From NCBI RefSeq assembly GCF_001957125.1, contig NZ_MPHJ01000001.1:280831-344830 (forward strand): DNA of 64,000 bases, written 5' to 3'. Source of the stretch: Shewanella sp. UCD-KL12 (GTDB lineage Bacteria > Pseudomonadota > Gammaproteobacteria > Enterobacterales > Shewanellaceae). Position 1 is the first letter of the stretch. Each line of letters opens with the position of its first letter. Below are positions 37,930 to 47,755 of the stretch, in pieces. Both the position numbers and the translations under genes were made by a program. The notes beneath the pieces were generated by a model. The model had not been told where the DNA came from. It saw nothing but the letters and a program-made list of their open reading frames with translations, and did not search any database.

Positions 37930-39489
37930 TTGAGTAGAAAATTATTGAAGTCAGGCATGATTGTGAGTGCTATGACGTTGATTTCCCGTGTTTTGGGCCT
38001 AGTCAGAGATGTTGTTATCGCCAATCTGATGGGAGCCGGAACCAGTGCAGATGTATTCTTTTTCGCGAATAAAATTCCTAATTTTTTAAGACGCCTGTTC
38101 GCTGAGGGGGCTTTTGCACAAGCATTTGTCCCTGTTTTAACCGAATATCAGGAAAAACAGACCTCTGAAGAGGTGAGAGAGCTACTGGCTAAGGTCGCTG
38201 GCACATTAGGTGTCATTATTACCGTAGTGACTCTTATTGGTGTTGTCGCTTCTCCATTGCTAACCGCTCTTTTTGGTGGTGGCTGGTTTTGGGCCTGGGT
38301 CAATAATGAACCTGATGGAGCCAAATTCGAGCTCGCCTCCTTGATGTTGAAAATTACTTTTCCCTATCTGTGGTTTATCACCTTTACTGCTCTTGCAGGG
38401 TCAATTTTAAATAGCCGTGGGCGATTTGCTGTTTCTGCTTTCACGCCGGTATTTTTGAATATCGCCATAATTGGAGCGGCAATATTTTTATCCCCTAACA
38501 TGGAACGCCCTGAAATTGGTCTGGCTGTTGGTGTCTGTCTAGGCGGATTGATTCAGTTCCTGTTCCAGATCCCTTTCTTAATCAAAGAGCGAGCGCTTGT
38601 TAAGCCCGTTTGGGGCTGGAACCACCCTGGGGTGACAAAAATTCGAACCTTAATGATACCTGCGCTTTTTGGTGTCTCGGTGTCTCAAATCAATTTATTA
38701 TTAGATACTTTTATCGCCAGTTTTTTAATGACGGGCTCTATCAGTTATCTGTATTACTCAGATCGATTACTCGAATTTCCATTGGGCTTGTTTGGGATTG
38801 CCATCGCGACAGTGATTTTGCCCGCTTTATCTAAGAAGCATGTTAATGCTGAGGGTAATGGCTTTGAGTCCACCATGGACTGGGGCGTTAAAGCCATTCT
38901 ATTGCTAGGAATGCCTGCTATGTGTGGCTTAATTGTGCTGGCAAAACCTATGTTGATGGTGCTATTTATGCGTGGTGAGTTTACGCTGCATCATGTTGAG
39001 ATGGCGTCTTATAGCTTGATGGCTTATGGCTGTGGCTTACTTAGCTTTATGTTGATTAAAGTACTTGCGCCGGGATACTACTCTAGACAGGATACTAAGA
39101 CTCCAGTTCGTTACGGTATCATTGCTATGGTCAGTAATATGGCCTTTAACCTTATGCTTGCTTACCCCTTCGGTTATGTCGGGCTTGCAATAGCGACTTC
39201 AATGTCAGCTTTGTTAAATGCAGGTTTACTCTATCGAGGCCTGCATAAAGCTGGGGTCTATCAGGTGAGTAAACAAACGGCCTTGTTCTTTTTCAAAACA
39301 CTACTCTCTTCAGCTGTTATGGTGGCGTTATTAGTTTACTACCTACCATCGCTAGAGGCTTGGGTGGCACAAGCCTTCTTTGAAAGGGCAATGACGCTAT
39401 TGATGCTTATATCGGCTGGAGCTGTGAGTTACTTAGTCTGTATGATGTTATTTGGAGTCAGGCCATGGAAGATTAAAACAGGTCTTTAA
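37930..39489 (+). CDS. murJ: Lipid II flippase MurJ (MviN)
   Basis: Flips lipid II across the inner membrane for peptidoglycan synthesis. The start is TTG 37930 after CAGGGGGTG, giving MSRKLLKSGMIVSAMTLISR. The 519 residues and about 14 hydrophobic segments match MurJ of the MOP superfamily. Conserved text includes VLGLVRDVVIANLMGAGTSA, FFFANKIPNFLRRLFAEGAF with the functional arginines, and a central cavity region LLDTFIASFLMTGSISYLYY. ribF follows after a 208-bp gap. Confidence 0.96.
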   Translation: MSRKLLKSGMIVSAMTLISRVLGLVRDVVIANLMGAGTSADVFFFANKIPNFLRRLFAEGAFAQAFVPVLTEYQEKQTSEEVRELLAKVAGTLGVIITVVTLIGVVASPLLTALFGGGWFWAWVNNEPDGAKFELASLMLKITFPYLWFITFTALAGSILNSRGRFAVSAFTPVFLNIAIIGAAIFLSPNMERPEIGLAVGVCLGGLIQFLFQIPFLIKERALVKPVWGWNHPGVTKIRTLMIPALFGVSVSQINLLLDTFIASFLMTGSISYLYYSDRLLEFPLGLFGIAIATVILPALSKKHVNAEGNGFESTMDWGVKAILLLGMPAMCGLIVLAKPMLMVLFMRGEFTLHHVEMASYSLMAYGCGLLSFMLIKVLAPGYYSRQDTKTPVRYGIIAMVSNMAFNLMLAYPFGYVGLAIATSMSALLNAGLLYRGLHKAGVYQVSKQTALFFFKTLLSSAVMVALLVYYLPSLEAWVAQAFFERAMTLLMLISAGAVSYLVCMMLFGVRPWKIKTGL

Positions 39490-39697
39490 TCGCTGTAGCG
39501 ATTAACTGCTTTTAGACTCTGGTTTCTAGTAAACTGAATGCTAATTTGTGAATGATAAGCTCACCATAGTAGCTGGGATATAGACTGCTTTGGTGAGTAA
39601 AACCTTGCATCAGTAACTTCAGAGTAAGATCATTGCTGATTATCCTTGTCAGCTGGTATATAATCCGCCCACTTGGGCCTGCTATTTATGTAATGTA

Positions 39698-40633
39698 ATG
39701 GAACTAATCCGCGGTATACACAATATTTTACCTGCACATCACGGTTGTGTTCTCACTATCGGTAACTTTGATGGCGTCCATAGAGGCCATGCTGAAGTGA
39801 TCACTAAATTGGTCAAAAAGGCGAGGCAGCTTGGTGTTCCGGCCACTTTAATGACCTTTGAACCTCAGCCACAAGAGATGTTTCGAGGTGATAACGCCCC
39901 AGCTAGGATAAGTATTCTCAGGGATAAGATTGTACTACTTGAGGAGCTTGGGATTGACAGGTTAGTGTGCATAAATTTTAATGCTAAATTCGCTAACCTA
40001 TCGGCACAAGCATTTATTGAAGATCTTTTAGTCAACTCGCTAGGGGTTAAGTACCTAGTAATTGGAGATGACTTTTGTTTTGGTAAGCAGCGGCAGGGCA
40101 ACTTTGAGATGCTAAAGTTGGCTGGTGAAAAGCACCGATTTGCTGTCGTGAGTACTCAAAGCTTTGTGCTAGGTGATAAGCGTGTTAGTTCAACCGAGAT
40201 AAGAAAGCAGCTGGCTAAGGGAAATCTTGAACAAGCAAGACGCTTGTTGGGCCACCCGTTTACCTTATGCGGTAAAGTCGCTCACGGTCAGAAACTGGGG
40301 CGCACAATAGGTTTTCCCACTGCCAATATTGCACTGAAGCGCCAAGTGTCTCCTGTGAGGGGCGTTTTTGCCGTTAAGCTATATTGGGACGAAAGTGATA
40401 TTTATGAAGGTGTGGCTAATGTCGGTTTTAGACCGACGGTTAATGGCCAGATCTGTCAATTAGAAGTACACCTTTTTGATTTTGATGGTGATCTGTACGG
40501 TCGAACTGTTGAAGTTGAATTGGTCGCGAAAATTAGAGATGAACAGCCATTCCAGTCATTGGATGCGCTGAAAAAACAAATTAACAATGACGCTGACAAG
40601 GCCAAAGCACTGCTTGGCAGTGATGCAGGCTAA
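39698..40633 (+). CDS. ribF: Bifunctional riboflavin kinase / FAD synthetase
   Basis: Makes FMN and FAD from riboflavin. The 311 residues match RibF. The N-terminal nucleotidyltransferase domain has TIGNFDGVHRGHAEVI (about 22-37) and VIGDDFCFGKQRQGNFEML; the C-terminal riboflavin kinase domain has LGRTIGFPTANIAL (about 204-217) and GVANVGFRPTVNG. It lies 32 bp before ileS. The conserved ribF-ileS-lspA-fkpB-ispH cluster of gammaproteobacteria starts here. Confidence 0.96.
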   Translation: MELIRGIHNILPAHHGCVLTIGNFDGVHRGHAEVITKLVKKARQLGVPATLMTFEPQPQEMFRGDNAPARISILRDKIVLLEELGIDRLVCINFNAKFANLSAQAFIEDLLVNSLGVKYLVIGDDFCFGKQRQGNFEMLKLAGEKHRFAVVSTQSFVLGDKRVSSTEIRKQLAKGNLEQARRLLGHPFTLCGKVAHGQKLGRTIGFPTANIALKRQVSPVRGVFAVKLYWDESDIYEGVANVGFRPTVNGQICQLEVHLFDFDGDLYGRTVEVELVAKIRDEQPFQSLDALKKQINNDADKAKALLGSDAG

Positions 40634-40665
40634 ACCCCTTTGGCTAAATAAACGGTATAGGATCA

Positions 40666-43488
40666 ATGAGCGACTATAAATCTACTTTGAATTTGCCGGA
40701 AACTGAGTTTCCGATGCGTGGTAACCTGGCTAATCGTGAGCCAGAGATGTTGAAGTCCTGGAAAGAAGATGGGCTGTATCAGCAGATCCGTGATAGCCGT
40801 ATTGGCCGTAAGCCATTCATTTTGCATGATGGCCCTCCTTACGCCAATGGTGACATTCATATTGGTCACTCTGTTAATAAAATTCTTAAAGATATTATTG
40901 TAAAGTCTAAGACGCTTTCAGGCTTCGATGCGCCGTACATTCCTGGTTGGGATTGTCACGGTCTACCTATTGAGCTTAAAGTTGAGCAAAAAGTGGGTAA
41001 ACCTGGCCATAAGGTTACCGCAAGTGAGTTTCGTCAGAAGTGTCGTGAGTATGCTGCTAAGCAAGTTGACGGTCAGCGTGATGACTTCATTCGCTTAGGT
41101 GTATTTGCTGATTGGCATAAGCCGTACCTAACGATGGACTTTGATACTGAAGCGAACATAGTACGCTCACTGTCGAAGGTGATTGAAAGCGGTCATCTAC
41201 ATAAAGGTGTAAAGCCTGTTCACTGGTGTACTGATTGTGGTTCTGCACTTGCAGAAGCTGAAGTTGAGTATGAAGATAAGAAGTCGCCTGCTATTGATGT
41301 TGCCTTTGCTGCCGCAGATAAAAAAGCACTACTTGCTAAGTTCAGTGGTGTAGAGGTTGCTGGTGATGTGTCTATGGTTATCTGGACCACCACACCTTGG
41401 ACATTACCTGCAAACAGAGCTTTGTCTATTGCTGCAGATCTTGAGTATTCACTTGTTGAGTTTGTTAAAGGTGACAAAACAACGGCCATAATCATTGCAG
41501 AAGCACTTGTTGAGTCTTGCATGGAGAGATATGGCGTTGACTCACACAAGGTGCTTGGTCAAGTTAAAGGTCAAGAACTCGAACTACTTCGTTTTAATCA
41601 CCCATTCTATGATTTCGATGTGCCAGTCATTTTAGGTGATCATGTCACCATCGAATCTGGTACTGGTGTGGTTCACACTGCACCTGGCCACGGTCAAGAT
41701 GATTTCGTGATTGGTCAGAAGTATGGACTAGAAGTTGCCAACCCAGTTGGTGATAACGGTGTTTATAAATCAGATACCGAAATCTTCGCTGGTCAGCACG
41801 TATTTAAAGCGAATGCTAATGTGGTTACGCTTCTCGAAGAGAAGGGCGCATTAATCAAGCATGAAAATATTCTTCATAGCTACCCACATTGCTGGCGTCA
41901 CAAAACGCCAATTATCTTTAGAGCAACGCCTCAGTGGTTTATCTCTATGGATAACAAGGGGCTAAGAAAGCAAGCTCTTGGTGAGATAGAACAGACTCAA
42001 TGGATCCCAGATTGGGGCCAGAGCCGCATCGAAAAGATGGTTGAAAACCGTCCTGATTGGTGTATCTCTCGTCAGCGTACTTGGGGCGTTCCTATTACAC
42101 TGTTTGTTCATCGTGAAACGGAAGAGCTGCACCCAGATAGCGTCTCATTGATGGAGCGCGTTGCTAATAAGATTGAGCAGGAAGGCATTCAGGCTTGGTG
42201 GGATTTAGAAGCATCTGAGTTACTTGGCGAGGAAGCCGACCAATACCGTAAAGTGACTGATACTTTAGATGTGTGGTATGACTCTGGCTCTACTTTCTCA
42301 TCTGTAGTTGCTTCACGTCCAGAGTATCAAGGTCATGATATCGACCTTTACCTAGAGGGTAGCGATCAGCATCGTGGTTGGTTTATGTCATCTTTGATGA
42401 TATCAACTGCTATGAACGGTAAGGCACCTTATAAGCAAGTACTTACTCATGGCTTTACCGTTGATGGTAAAGGCCGCAAAATGTCTAAGTCTGTGGGTAA
42501 TGTTATCGCGCCTCAGCACGTAACCAATAAGCTAGGTGCTGATATTCTACGTCTTTGGGTTGCTGCCACCGATTACAGCGGTGAGATGACGGTATCTGAT
42601 GAGATCCTCAAACGTAGTGCCGATGCGTATCGTCGTATACGTAACACTGCGCGTTTCTTGCTGGCTAACATCAATGGTTTCGATCCAGTAAAAGATGCTG
42701 TCGCTGTTGAAGATATGGTTGCGTTAGACCGTTGGGTTGTTCGCCGCGCAGCTGCGCTACAGGAAGAGCTACTTGAAGCGTACGACCAGTATAACTTCCA
42801 CCTTGTGACACAAAAGCTAATGCAGTTCTGTTCAGTTGAGCTAGGTAGTTTCTACCTAGATATCATTAAAGACAGACAGTACACAGCTAAAAGCGACAGT
42901 CATGCACGCCGCAGTTGTCAAAGTGCACTGTATTTAATTTCTGAAGCTATGGTCCGCTGGATTGCGCCAATCTTATCGTTTACAGCTGATGAGATCTGGA
43001 AGTTGCTTCCAGGCGAGAGAGAAGCTTATGTCTTCACTCAAGAGTGGTTCCAGGGGCTTGAATCTGTAACGCTAGAATCAGATCTTAGCGATGAGTTCTG
43101 GGAGCAGTTACTAACTGTTCGTGGTGAAGTGAATAAGGTGATTGAACAAGCCCGTCGTGAGAAGCAGATTGGTGGTTCTTTAGAGGCTGAGATCACGCTT
43201 TATGCCGATGAAGCATTAGCTACTGCACTAACGACCTTAGGTGATGAATTAAGATTTGTGCTTCTAACCTCTAAGACAGAGATTGTTTCACTAGCAGATG
43301 CGCCAAGCGATGCGATTGAGACTGAACTTGCCTCGTTAAAGTTAGGTTTAGTTAAGGCTGAAACAGAGAAGTGTGAACGTTGCTGGCATCACAGAGAGGA
43401 CGTTGCTCAAGTTGAGAGCCATCCAACACTATGTACGCGTTGTGTTACCAATATTGAAGGTGATGGCGAAACACGTCAGTTCGCATAA
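40666..43488 (+). CDS. ileS: Isoleucyl-tRNA synthetase
   Basis: A class I aminoacyl-tRNA synthetase of 940 residues. HIGH motif HIGH in [15 protein letters not shown] (about 57-64), KMSKS motif in [10 protein letters not shown] (about 604), the editing domain motif [12 protein letters not shown], and the C-terminal zinc finger with CERCWHHRE and [10 protein letters not shown] are all present. Length and motif order match bacterial IleS with no break. Confidence 0.98.
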   Translation: MSDYKSTLNLPETEFPMRGNLANREPEMLKSWKEDGLYQQIRDSRIGRKPFILHDGPPYANGDIHIGHSVNKILKDIIVKSKTLSGFDAPYIPGWDCHGLPIELKVEQKVGKPGHKVTASEFRQKCREYAAKQVDGQRDDFIRLGVFADWHKPYLTMDFDTEANIVRSLSKVIESGHLHKGVKPVHWCTDCGSALAEAEVEYEDKKSPAIDVAFAAADKKALLAKFSGVEVAGDVSMVIWTTTPWTLPANRALSIAADLEYSLVEFVKGDKTTAIIIAEALVESCMERYGVDSHKVLGQVKGQELELLRFNHPFYDFDVPVILGDHVTIESGTGVVHTAPGHGQDDFVIGQKYGLEVANPVGDNGVYKSDTEIFAGQHVFKANANVVTLLEEKGALIKHENILHSYPHCWRHKTPIIFRATPQWFISMDNKGLRKQALGEIEQTQWIPDWGQSRIEKMVENRPDWCISRQRTWGVPITLFVHRETEELHPDSVSLMERVANKIEQEGIQAWWDLEASELLGEEADQYRKVTDTLDVWYDSGSTFSSVVASRPEYQGHDIDLYLEGSDQHRGWFMSSLMISTAMNGKAPYKQVLTHGFTVDGKGRKMSKSVGNVIAPQHVTNKLGADILRLWVAATDYSGEMTVSDEILKRSADAYRRIRNTARFLLANINGFDPVKDAVAVEDMVALDRWVVRRAAALQEELLEAYDQYNFHLVTQKLMQFCSVELGSFYLDIIKDRQYTAKSDSHARRSCQSALYLISEAMVRWIAPILSFTADEIWKLLPGEREAYVFTQEWFQGLESVTLESDLSDEFWEQLLTVRGEVNKVIEQARREKQIGGSLEAEITLYADEALATALTTLGDELRFVLLTSKTEIVSLADAPSDAIETELASLKLGLVKAETEKCERCWHHREDVAQVESHPTLCTRCVTNIEGDGETRQFA

Positions 43489-43499
43489 ATAAACATGAT

Positions 43500-43532
43500 T
43501 AAGCCTGTAGTCATTACAGGCTTACTGTTTTT
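43500..43532 (+). terminator. Hairpin after ileS
   Basis: TAAGCCTGTA / TACAGGCTTA form a 10-bp stem followed by CTGTTTTT, 11 bp past the ileS stop. Confidence 0.65.
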
Positions 43533-43572
43533 AAGTTGCTGGCACTAAGTTGCCGTACAATCAAAATACAAA

Positions 43573-43599
43573 GTGACGCTCCTATGCGTCATTTTTTTT
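43573..43599 (+). terminator. Second hairpin with T-run immediately before lspA
   Basis: GTGACG / CGTCAT-type stem (TGACGC-TCCTA-TGCGTCA) followed by eight T residues ends 13 bp before the lspA start, overlapping the region just before its ribosome binding site. It could attenuate read-through from ileS into lspA. Confidence 0.6.
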
Positions 43600-43612
43600 A
43601 AGAGGAAGGCTA

Positions 43613-44143
43613 ATGCCATCTAATTGGAAAGAGAGTGGGCTACGTTGGTACTGGATCGTTGTTGTTATATTTATAGCAGATCAAATATCTAAGCAATGGG
43701 TTCTAGCTAATTTTGACCTCTATGAGTCAGTGAAATTATTGCCCTTCTTTAACTTTACCTATGTGCGAAACTATGGCGCTGCTTTTAGTTTTTTAAGTGA
43801 CGCTGGTGGTTGGCAAAAGTGGCTATTTACCTTTATTGCTATCGGTTTTAGTACGCTGTTAACGGTATGGCTAAGAAGGCAGCATACAGGCCTGTGGCGC
43901 CTTAATCTTGCTTATACTTTGGTTATCGGTGGCGCATTAGGAAATCTGATTGATCGCCTACAACATGGCTATGTGGTCGACTTTTTAGATTTTTACTGGA
44001 AGAGCAGTCATTTCCCTGCATTTAATATTGCAGATTCTGCAATTTGCGTCGGAGCTGCATTAATTATTCTTGACTCATTTATCTCCGATAGAGATGAGAA
44101 AAAGAAAAAAGAGCAAGATGAAAACAGCACTGCAAAGGAGTAA
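43613..44143 (+). CDS. lspA: Lipoprotein signal peptidase (signal peptidase II)
   Basis: An inner-membrane aspartic protease that removes lipoprotein signal peptides. The 176 residues with four membrane spans match LspA. Key motifs: FIADQISKQWVLANF, VRNYGAAFSFLSDAGGWQKW, GGALGNLIDRLQHGYVVDFL with catalytic Asp, and FPAFNIADSAICVGAALI with the second catalytic Asp. Ribosome binding site AGAGGAAGG lies 5 bases upstream. It is the likely processor of the lipoproteins in this window, including the peptidase, the small lipoprotein and the hexosaminidase-like protein. Confidence 0.96.
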   Translation: MPSNWKESGLRWYWIVVVIFIADQISKQWVLANFDLYESVKLLPFFNFTYVRNYGAAFSFLSDAGGWQKWLFTFIAIGFSTLLTVWLRRQHTGLWRLNLAYTLVIGGALGNLIDRLQHGYVVDFLDFYWKSSHFPAFNIADSAICVGAALIILDSFISDRDEKKKKEQDENSTAKE

Positions 44144-44148
44144 TTACA

Positions 44149-44571
44149 TTGTCTGATCTACGTTCGTTACTGTGTCATATGAATATAGTGCTTGAAGATG
44201 GTTCAACCGCTGAGAGTACTAAAGCTACTGGAAAGCCTGCTAGATTAAATATAGGCGATGAAAGCCTTAGCCCTGCGTTTGAGGCTCAAATAGTAGAACT
44301 TGAAGTGGGCGACTCTCATACATTTACTTTAGCTGCTATTGATGCCTTTGGTGAGTCTAACCCGGATGCTATTCACCATATGGATAGAAGTAAGTTTCCT
44401 GCCGATATGTCACTAGAAGCTGGAGTCATTGTCAGCTTCGGCGGCCCTGGTGGCAGTGAGATCCCTGGCGTTGTGCGTGATGTTGCTGGCGACTCAGTGA
44501 CGGTTGATCTTAACCATCCGTTAGCAGGCCATGAAATAACCTTCGAGCTTGAAGTTGTACAGGTAATTTAG
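44149..44571 (+). CDS. fkpB: FKBP-type peptidyl-prolyl isomerase (SlpA/FkpB)
   Basis: A prolyl isomerase of 140 residues, with the FKBP core split by a short flap insert: [20 protein letters not shown], the Asp/Gly-rich [17 protein letters not shown], and [18 protein letters not shown] near the end. The start is TTG 44149, chosen because AAGGAG lies 8 bases upstream; the next ATG (44179) lacks one. Position between lspA and ispH is conserved in gammaproteobacteria. No metal-binding tail, unlike SlyD. Confidence 0.92.
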   Translation: MSDLRSLLCHMNIVLEDGSTAESTKATGKPARLNIGDESLSPAFEAQIVELEVGDSHTFTLAAIDAFGESNPDAIHHMDRSKFPADMSLEAGVIVSFGGPGGSEIPGVVRDVAGDSVTVDLNHPLAGHEITFELEVVQVI

Positions 44572-44573
44572 CT

Positions 44574-45521
44574 ATGAATAAGACTAACTCACTGCAGATT
44601 AAACTAGCCAACCCGAGAGGTTTCTGTGCTGGCGTTGATAGAGCGATTAGCATTGTAGAAAGGGCACTTGAGCTATTTTCCCCGCCTATCTATGTTCGAC
44701 ATGAGGTGGTGCATAACCGTTATGTCGTGCAAAACCTAAAAGATCGTGGTGCTGTATTTGTCGAAGAGTTAGATCAGGTTCCCGATGAGAGTATTGTCAT
44801 ATTTAGTGCTCATGGAGTCTCTCAGGCTGTTAGGGCTGAGGCTAAGCGCCGTAGTCTGAAGGTGTTTGACGCTACATGCCCGCTAGTGACTAAAGTACAC
44901 CTGCAGGTTACTCGTGCTAGTAGAAAGGGCATTGAATGCATACTCATTGGTCACGCTGGTCACCCTGAGGTGGAGGGGACTATGGGGCAATATGATAACC
45001 CTGAAGGTGGCGTACTTCTCGTTGAGTCTCCTGAAGATGTCGCATCATTAACAGTAAAAGATGCTAATAACCTCTGTTTTGTTACTCAGACGACGCTTTC
45101 TATGGATGATACGGCCGATATTATCGCTGCACTGCAGAAACGCTTCCCGACGATTCAGGGGCCTCGAAAAGATGATATCTGTTATGCGACCCAAAATAGA
45201 CAAGATGCAGTTCGAAATGTCGCTGATGATGTTGAGCTGTTTATTGTTGTTGGCTCTAAGAATAGTTCTAACTCTAATCGTCTTCGTGAACTAGCGCAAA
45301 AGCAGGGCAGTGATGCTTACCTTGTCGATAACGCAGATGATATAGATGCCAATTGGTTTACTAATATCACTAAGGTCGCTGTTACTGCTGGCGCGTCGGC
45401 GCCCGAGGTGCTAGTTAAGCAAGTGATTGATGCGATTGCCGAGCGCGCTCCAAGTGTCATCACCGAAGTTGAAGGCAGAAAAGAAGATACTGTATTTGCG
45501 GTACCTGCTGAGCTGAGATAA
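44574..45521 (+). CDS. ispH: 4-hydroxy-3-methylbut-2-enyl diphosphate reductase
   Basis: The last step of the MEP isoprenoid pathway, a [4Fe-4S] enzyme. The 315 residues match IspH. Conserved: [20 protein letters not shown] with cluster Cys, [50 protein letters not shown], and the late [17 protein letters not shown]. It starts 2 bp after the fkpB stop, so translational coupling is likely. A terminator follows at 45553-45577. Confidence 0.97.
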   Translation: MNKTNSLQIKLANPRGFCAGVDRAISIVERALELFSPPIYVRHEVVHNRYVVQNLKDRGAVFVEELDQVPDESIVIFSAHGVSQAVRAEAKRRSLKVFDATCPLVTKVHLQVTRASRKGIECILIGHAGHPEVEGTMGQYDNPEGGVLLVESPEDVASLTVKDANNLCFVTQTTLSMDDTADIIAALQKRFPTIQGPRKDDICYATQNRQDAVRNVADDVELFIVVGSKNSSNSNRLRELAQKQGSDAYLVDNADDIDANWFTNITKVAVTAGASAPEVLVKQVIDAIAERAPSVITEVEGRKEDTVFAVPAELR

Positions 45522-45552
45522 AACTCAACTTAAATCATTTAATAACCAAACT

Positions 45553-45577
45553 AAGGAGGCGCAATGCCTCCTTTTTT
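45553..45577 (+). terminator. Terminator after ispH
   Basis: AAGGAGGC / GCCTCCTT hairpin with a five-base loop and T-run closes the ribF-ispH cluster. Confidence 0.85.
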
Positions 45578-45763
45578 ATTGTCTAAAAATAACACAAGAT
45601 CTAACAGGTAACCTTTTTAGACTCTAATGTTACTAGCGGCTAACATTCGACTAAACTATGATTAACCTATATTATAGCTAAAACAGCTAACTTTCAGATT
45701 TTTAACAGGTAAATCATCGATTTTAGCGTCAAATATGTGGCGAACGAGGGAGAATTGACGCAT

Positions 45764-46315
45764 ATGAACTCAAGACAAAATGGATTCTCGCTTATTGAGG
45801 TCTTAGTTTCCCTTGTCATTCTAGTGATCGGACTGATAGGTGTCTTTAATTTACATATTGTAGCCAAACGAGGAAGCTTTGAGTCATTTCAGCAAACTCA
45901 AGCTTCGTTTTTTGCAATTGATATCATCAATAGAATGAAGCTTAACCGTGGGCAGCTTGCAGGTTATGCAGGCACTTATGCAGGGAATTTATCTCTGCCC
46001 AGCCAGTCTTGTGATGTTTCTATTGGTGGAAATGCTATCTGTACAAGCACTGAAACCCTCCAGTGGGATCTCTATAACTGGGAGCAGTTGTTGAATGGTG
46101 CCGGTGAAACTAAGGCTACCCGCTCTATCGGCGGATTAGATACTCCTACTGCTTGTATTCAAGTCTCTGGTGCAGGAGATGTCGTTGTTGCTATCACTTG
46201 GAGAGGCATTCGTGAGGTATCAGATGGTGCTGCAGGGGCTGACGAGTTTGTTAAGTCATGTGGAACCAGTAACAAGCGAAGAAGAGCTTACTCTATCAAT
46301 ACGGTGATAATTTAG
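45764..46315 (+). CDS. pilV: Type IV pilus minor pseudopilin PilV
   Basis: A minor pilin of 183 residues that helps prime type IV pilus assembly. The start ATG 45764 (MNSRQNGFSLIEVLVSLVIL) gives a short leader with a class III prepilin cleavage site after Gly 7, followed by FSLIEVLVSLVILVIGLIG, the conserved N-terminal helix with Glu 5 of the mature protein. A GTG at 45737 would extend the leader and is less likely. The body has two disulfide candidates (SQSCDVS, NAICTST). First gene of a pilV-pilW-pilX-pilY1-pilE-tapY2 operon with very short gaps. Confidence 0.9.
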   Translation: MNSRQNGFSLIEVLVSLVILVIGLIGVFNLHIVAKRGSFESFQQTQASFFAIDIINRMKLNRGQLAGYAGTYAGNLSLPSQSCDVSIGGNAICTSTETLQWDLYNWEQLLNGAGETKATRSIGGLDTPTACIQVSGAGDVVVAITWRGIREVSDGAAGADEFVKSCGTSNKRRRAYSINTVII

Positions 46316-46328
46316 TTTGGTTACTTTT

Positions 46329-47312
46329 ATGAATAGAAAATATCGAGCACAGAAAGGCTTATCTCTGGTTGAGTTGATGGTAGCTATGGTTATTTCACTC
46401 TTTCTCAGTGCGGGGATCTTTTCGATGTTCAATATGTCCGCGACCAATGTAACTACGACGAGCCAGTTTAATCAGCTACAGGAAAATGGTCGAATAGCAC
46501 TCTCATTAATGGAACGCGATGCCAGCCAGCTTGGTTTTATGGCTGATATGACTGGGACTGATTTTATGATTGGAACCAACACTCAGATTAATGCGGTTGA
46601 TATTCCACCTGGTAATGACTGTATTGGTGGGGGGGCAAATAATGGCAGTTTACCCAATAATATCCCATCACACTTTCGTCGTTTGTGGGGTTATGAAAGT
46701 GGCGTGTCTGCTGAATCTTTTGCTTGCTTATCTGATGTCTCTGCTTCTACAGATGTATTGCAAATTAAGCGCCTTTCTGGACCTTCAGTTGCAGTGCCTA
46801 ATGATAATAATCGTTATTACGTTGGGACGACCGCCAATCAAGCGGTGATCTTTAGTGGTGATCAAGCGACCCCTGTGCTCGATAATGGCCGCTTTTGGGA
46901 GTATCAACACCACATATATTATATTCAGGAAGATAGCGGGGTCCCAGTGCTTAGGCGAAGAGTGCTAAGGAATGGTGGTATGAACACCTCTGGAAGCTAT
47001 GAGCAGCTAGTAGAAGGCATAGAGAATATGCGTATTCTCTATGGGTTTGATAATGATGGAGATGACACTGCCGATAGTTTTATGCCTGTCCAGAATGTTA
47101 CCTCACTTATGTGGGATAACGAGCTCTTTCAACGCTTAGTCGCTTTAAGGATATTCCTCTTGGTTCGCTCTGTTGATGAAGATAGAACGTTCACCAATGA
47201 TGCAAGTTATCAGCTTGGTGATAAAACCATAGCGGCTACCGGGGATCACTTCAGACGCAAAGTCGTTTCTACCACTGTGGTACTTGAAAACCCAGTGTTG
47301 ATAAGAAATTAG
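46329..47312 (+). CDS. pilW: Type IV pilus minor pseudopilin PilW
   Basis: A minor pilin of 327 residues. The prepilin peptidase site is in KGLSLVELMVAMVISLFLSA (cleavage after Gly). The start ATG 46329 gives MNRKYRAQKG as leader; a TTG at 46317 is alternative. The 327-residue length and the PilW-type helix (FNMSATNVTTTSQFNQLQEN, GRIALSLMERDASQLGF) match the family. It lies 13 bp after pilV. Confidence 0.9.
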   Translation: MNRKYRAQKGLSLVELMVAMVISLFLSAGIFSMFNMSATNVTTTSQFNQLQENGRIALSLMERDASQLGFMADMTGTDFMIGTNTQINAVDIPPGNDCIGGGANNGSLPNNIPSHFRRLWGYESGVSAESFACLSDVSASTDVLQIKRLSGPSVAVPNDNNRYYVGTTANQAVIFSGDQATPVLDNGRFWEYQHHIYYIQEDSGVPVLRRRVLRNGGMNTSGSYEQLVEGIENMRILYGFDNDGDDTADSFMPVQNVTSLMWDNELFQRLVALRIFLLVRSVDEDRTFTNDASYQLGDKTIAATGDHFRRKVVSTTVVLENPVLIRN

Positions 47313-47321
47313 GAGAAACTA

Positions 47322-47753
47322 ATGAGAAAGCAGCAAGGCATGGTACTTTTTTTCTCCTTAATTACATTAATTATTATGACTGTAATTGGTGTTGCACTTG
47401 CCGTTAATTCTAGCCAGTCGATGAAGATGGCGGGTGCTGGCTCTGAAAGGGTCGAGGCAATGTCTTCAGCTCACGGAGCGCAAGATAGAGTTGTGGCAAA
47501 TAATCAGGGTGCAACCATAGCAAACCTTGCAGGTACTTTGGTGATTAACGATGCAGCACTTGGGGTGACCAATACACTTACCCCCTTAGCGGCTGGAGAT
47601 GTGAACTGTCAACGAAGTACTAAAGCCAGTTCAGCCAACTTAATTAGTTGCAGACGAGTCGAAATATCCAGTGCTGCGAGTTTTGGTAAAAAGAATTTAG
47701 GCCAATTATCAGTTGTGGCTGGTATAGAGCAGGAAGTATTAACCGGGAGTTAG
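47322..47753 (+). CDS. pilX: Type IV pilus assembly protein PilX
   Basis: A 143-residue minor pilin-like protein. It starts MRKQQGMVLFFSLITLIIMT, where the G-M site is a non-canonical prepilin cleavage site and the mature Glu 5 is missing, as usual for PilX. The remaining body is short and rich in Ser/Ala. It lies between pilW (9 bp) and pilY1 (2 bp), which fixes the identification more than sequence does. Confidence 0.8.
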   Translation: MRKQQGMVLFFSLITLIIMTVIGVALAVNSSQSMKMAGAGSERVEAMSSAHGAQDRVVANNQGATIANLAGTLVINDAALGVTNTLTPLAAGDVNCQRSTKASSANLISCRRVEISSAASFGKKNLGQLSVVAGIEQEVLTGS

Positions 47754-47755
47754 TT

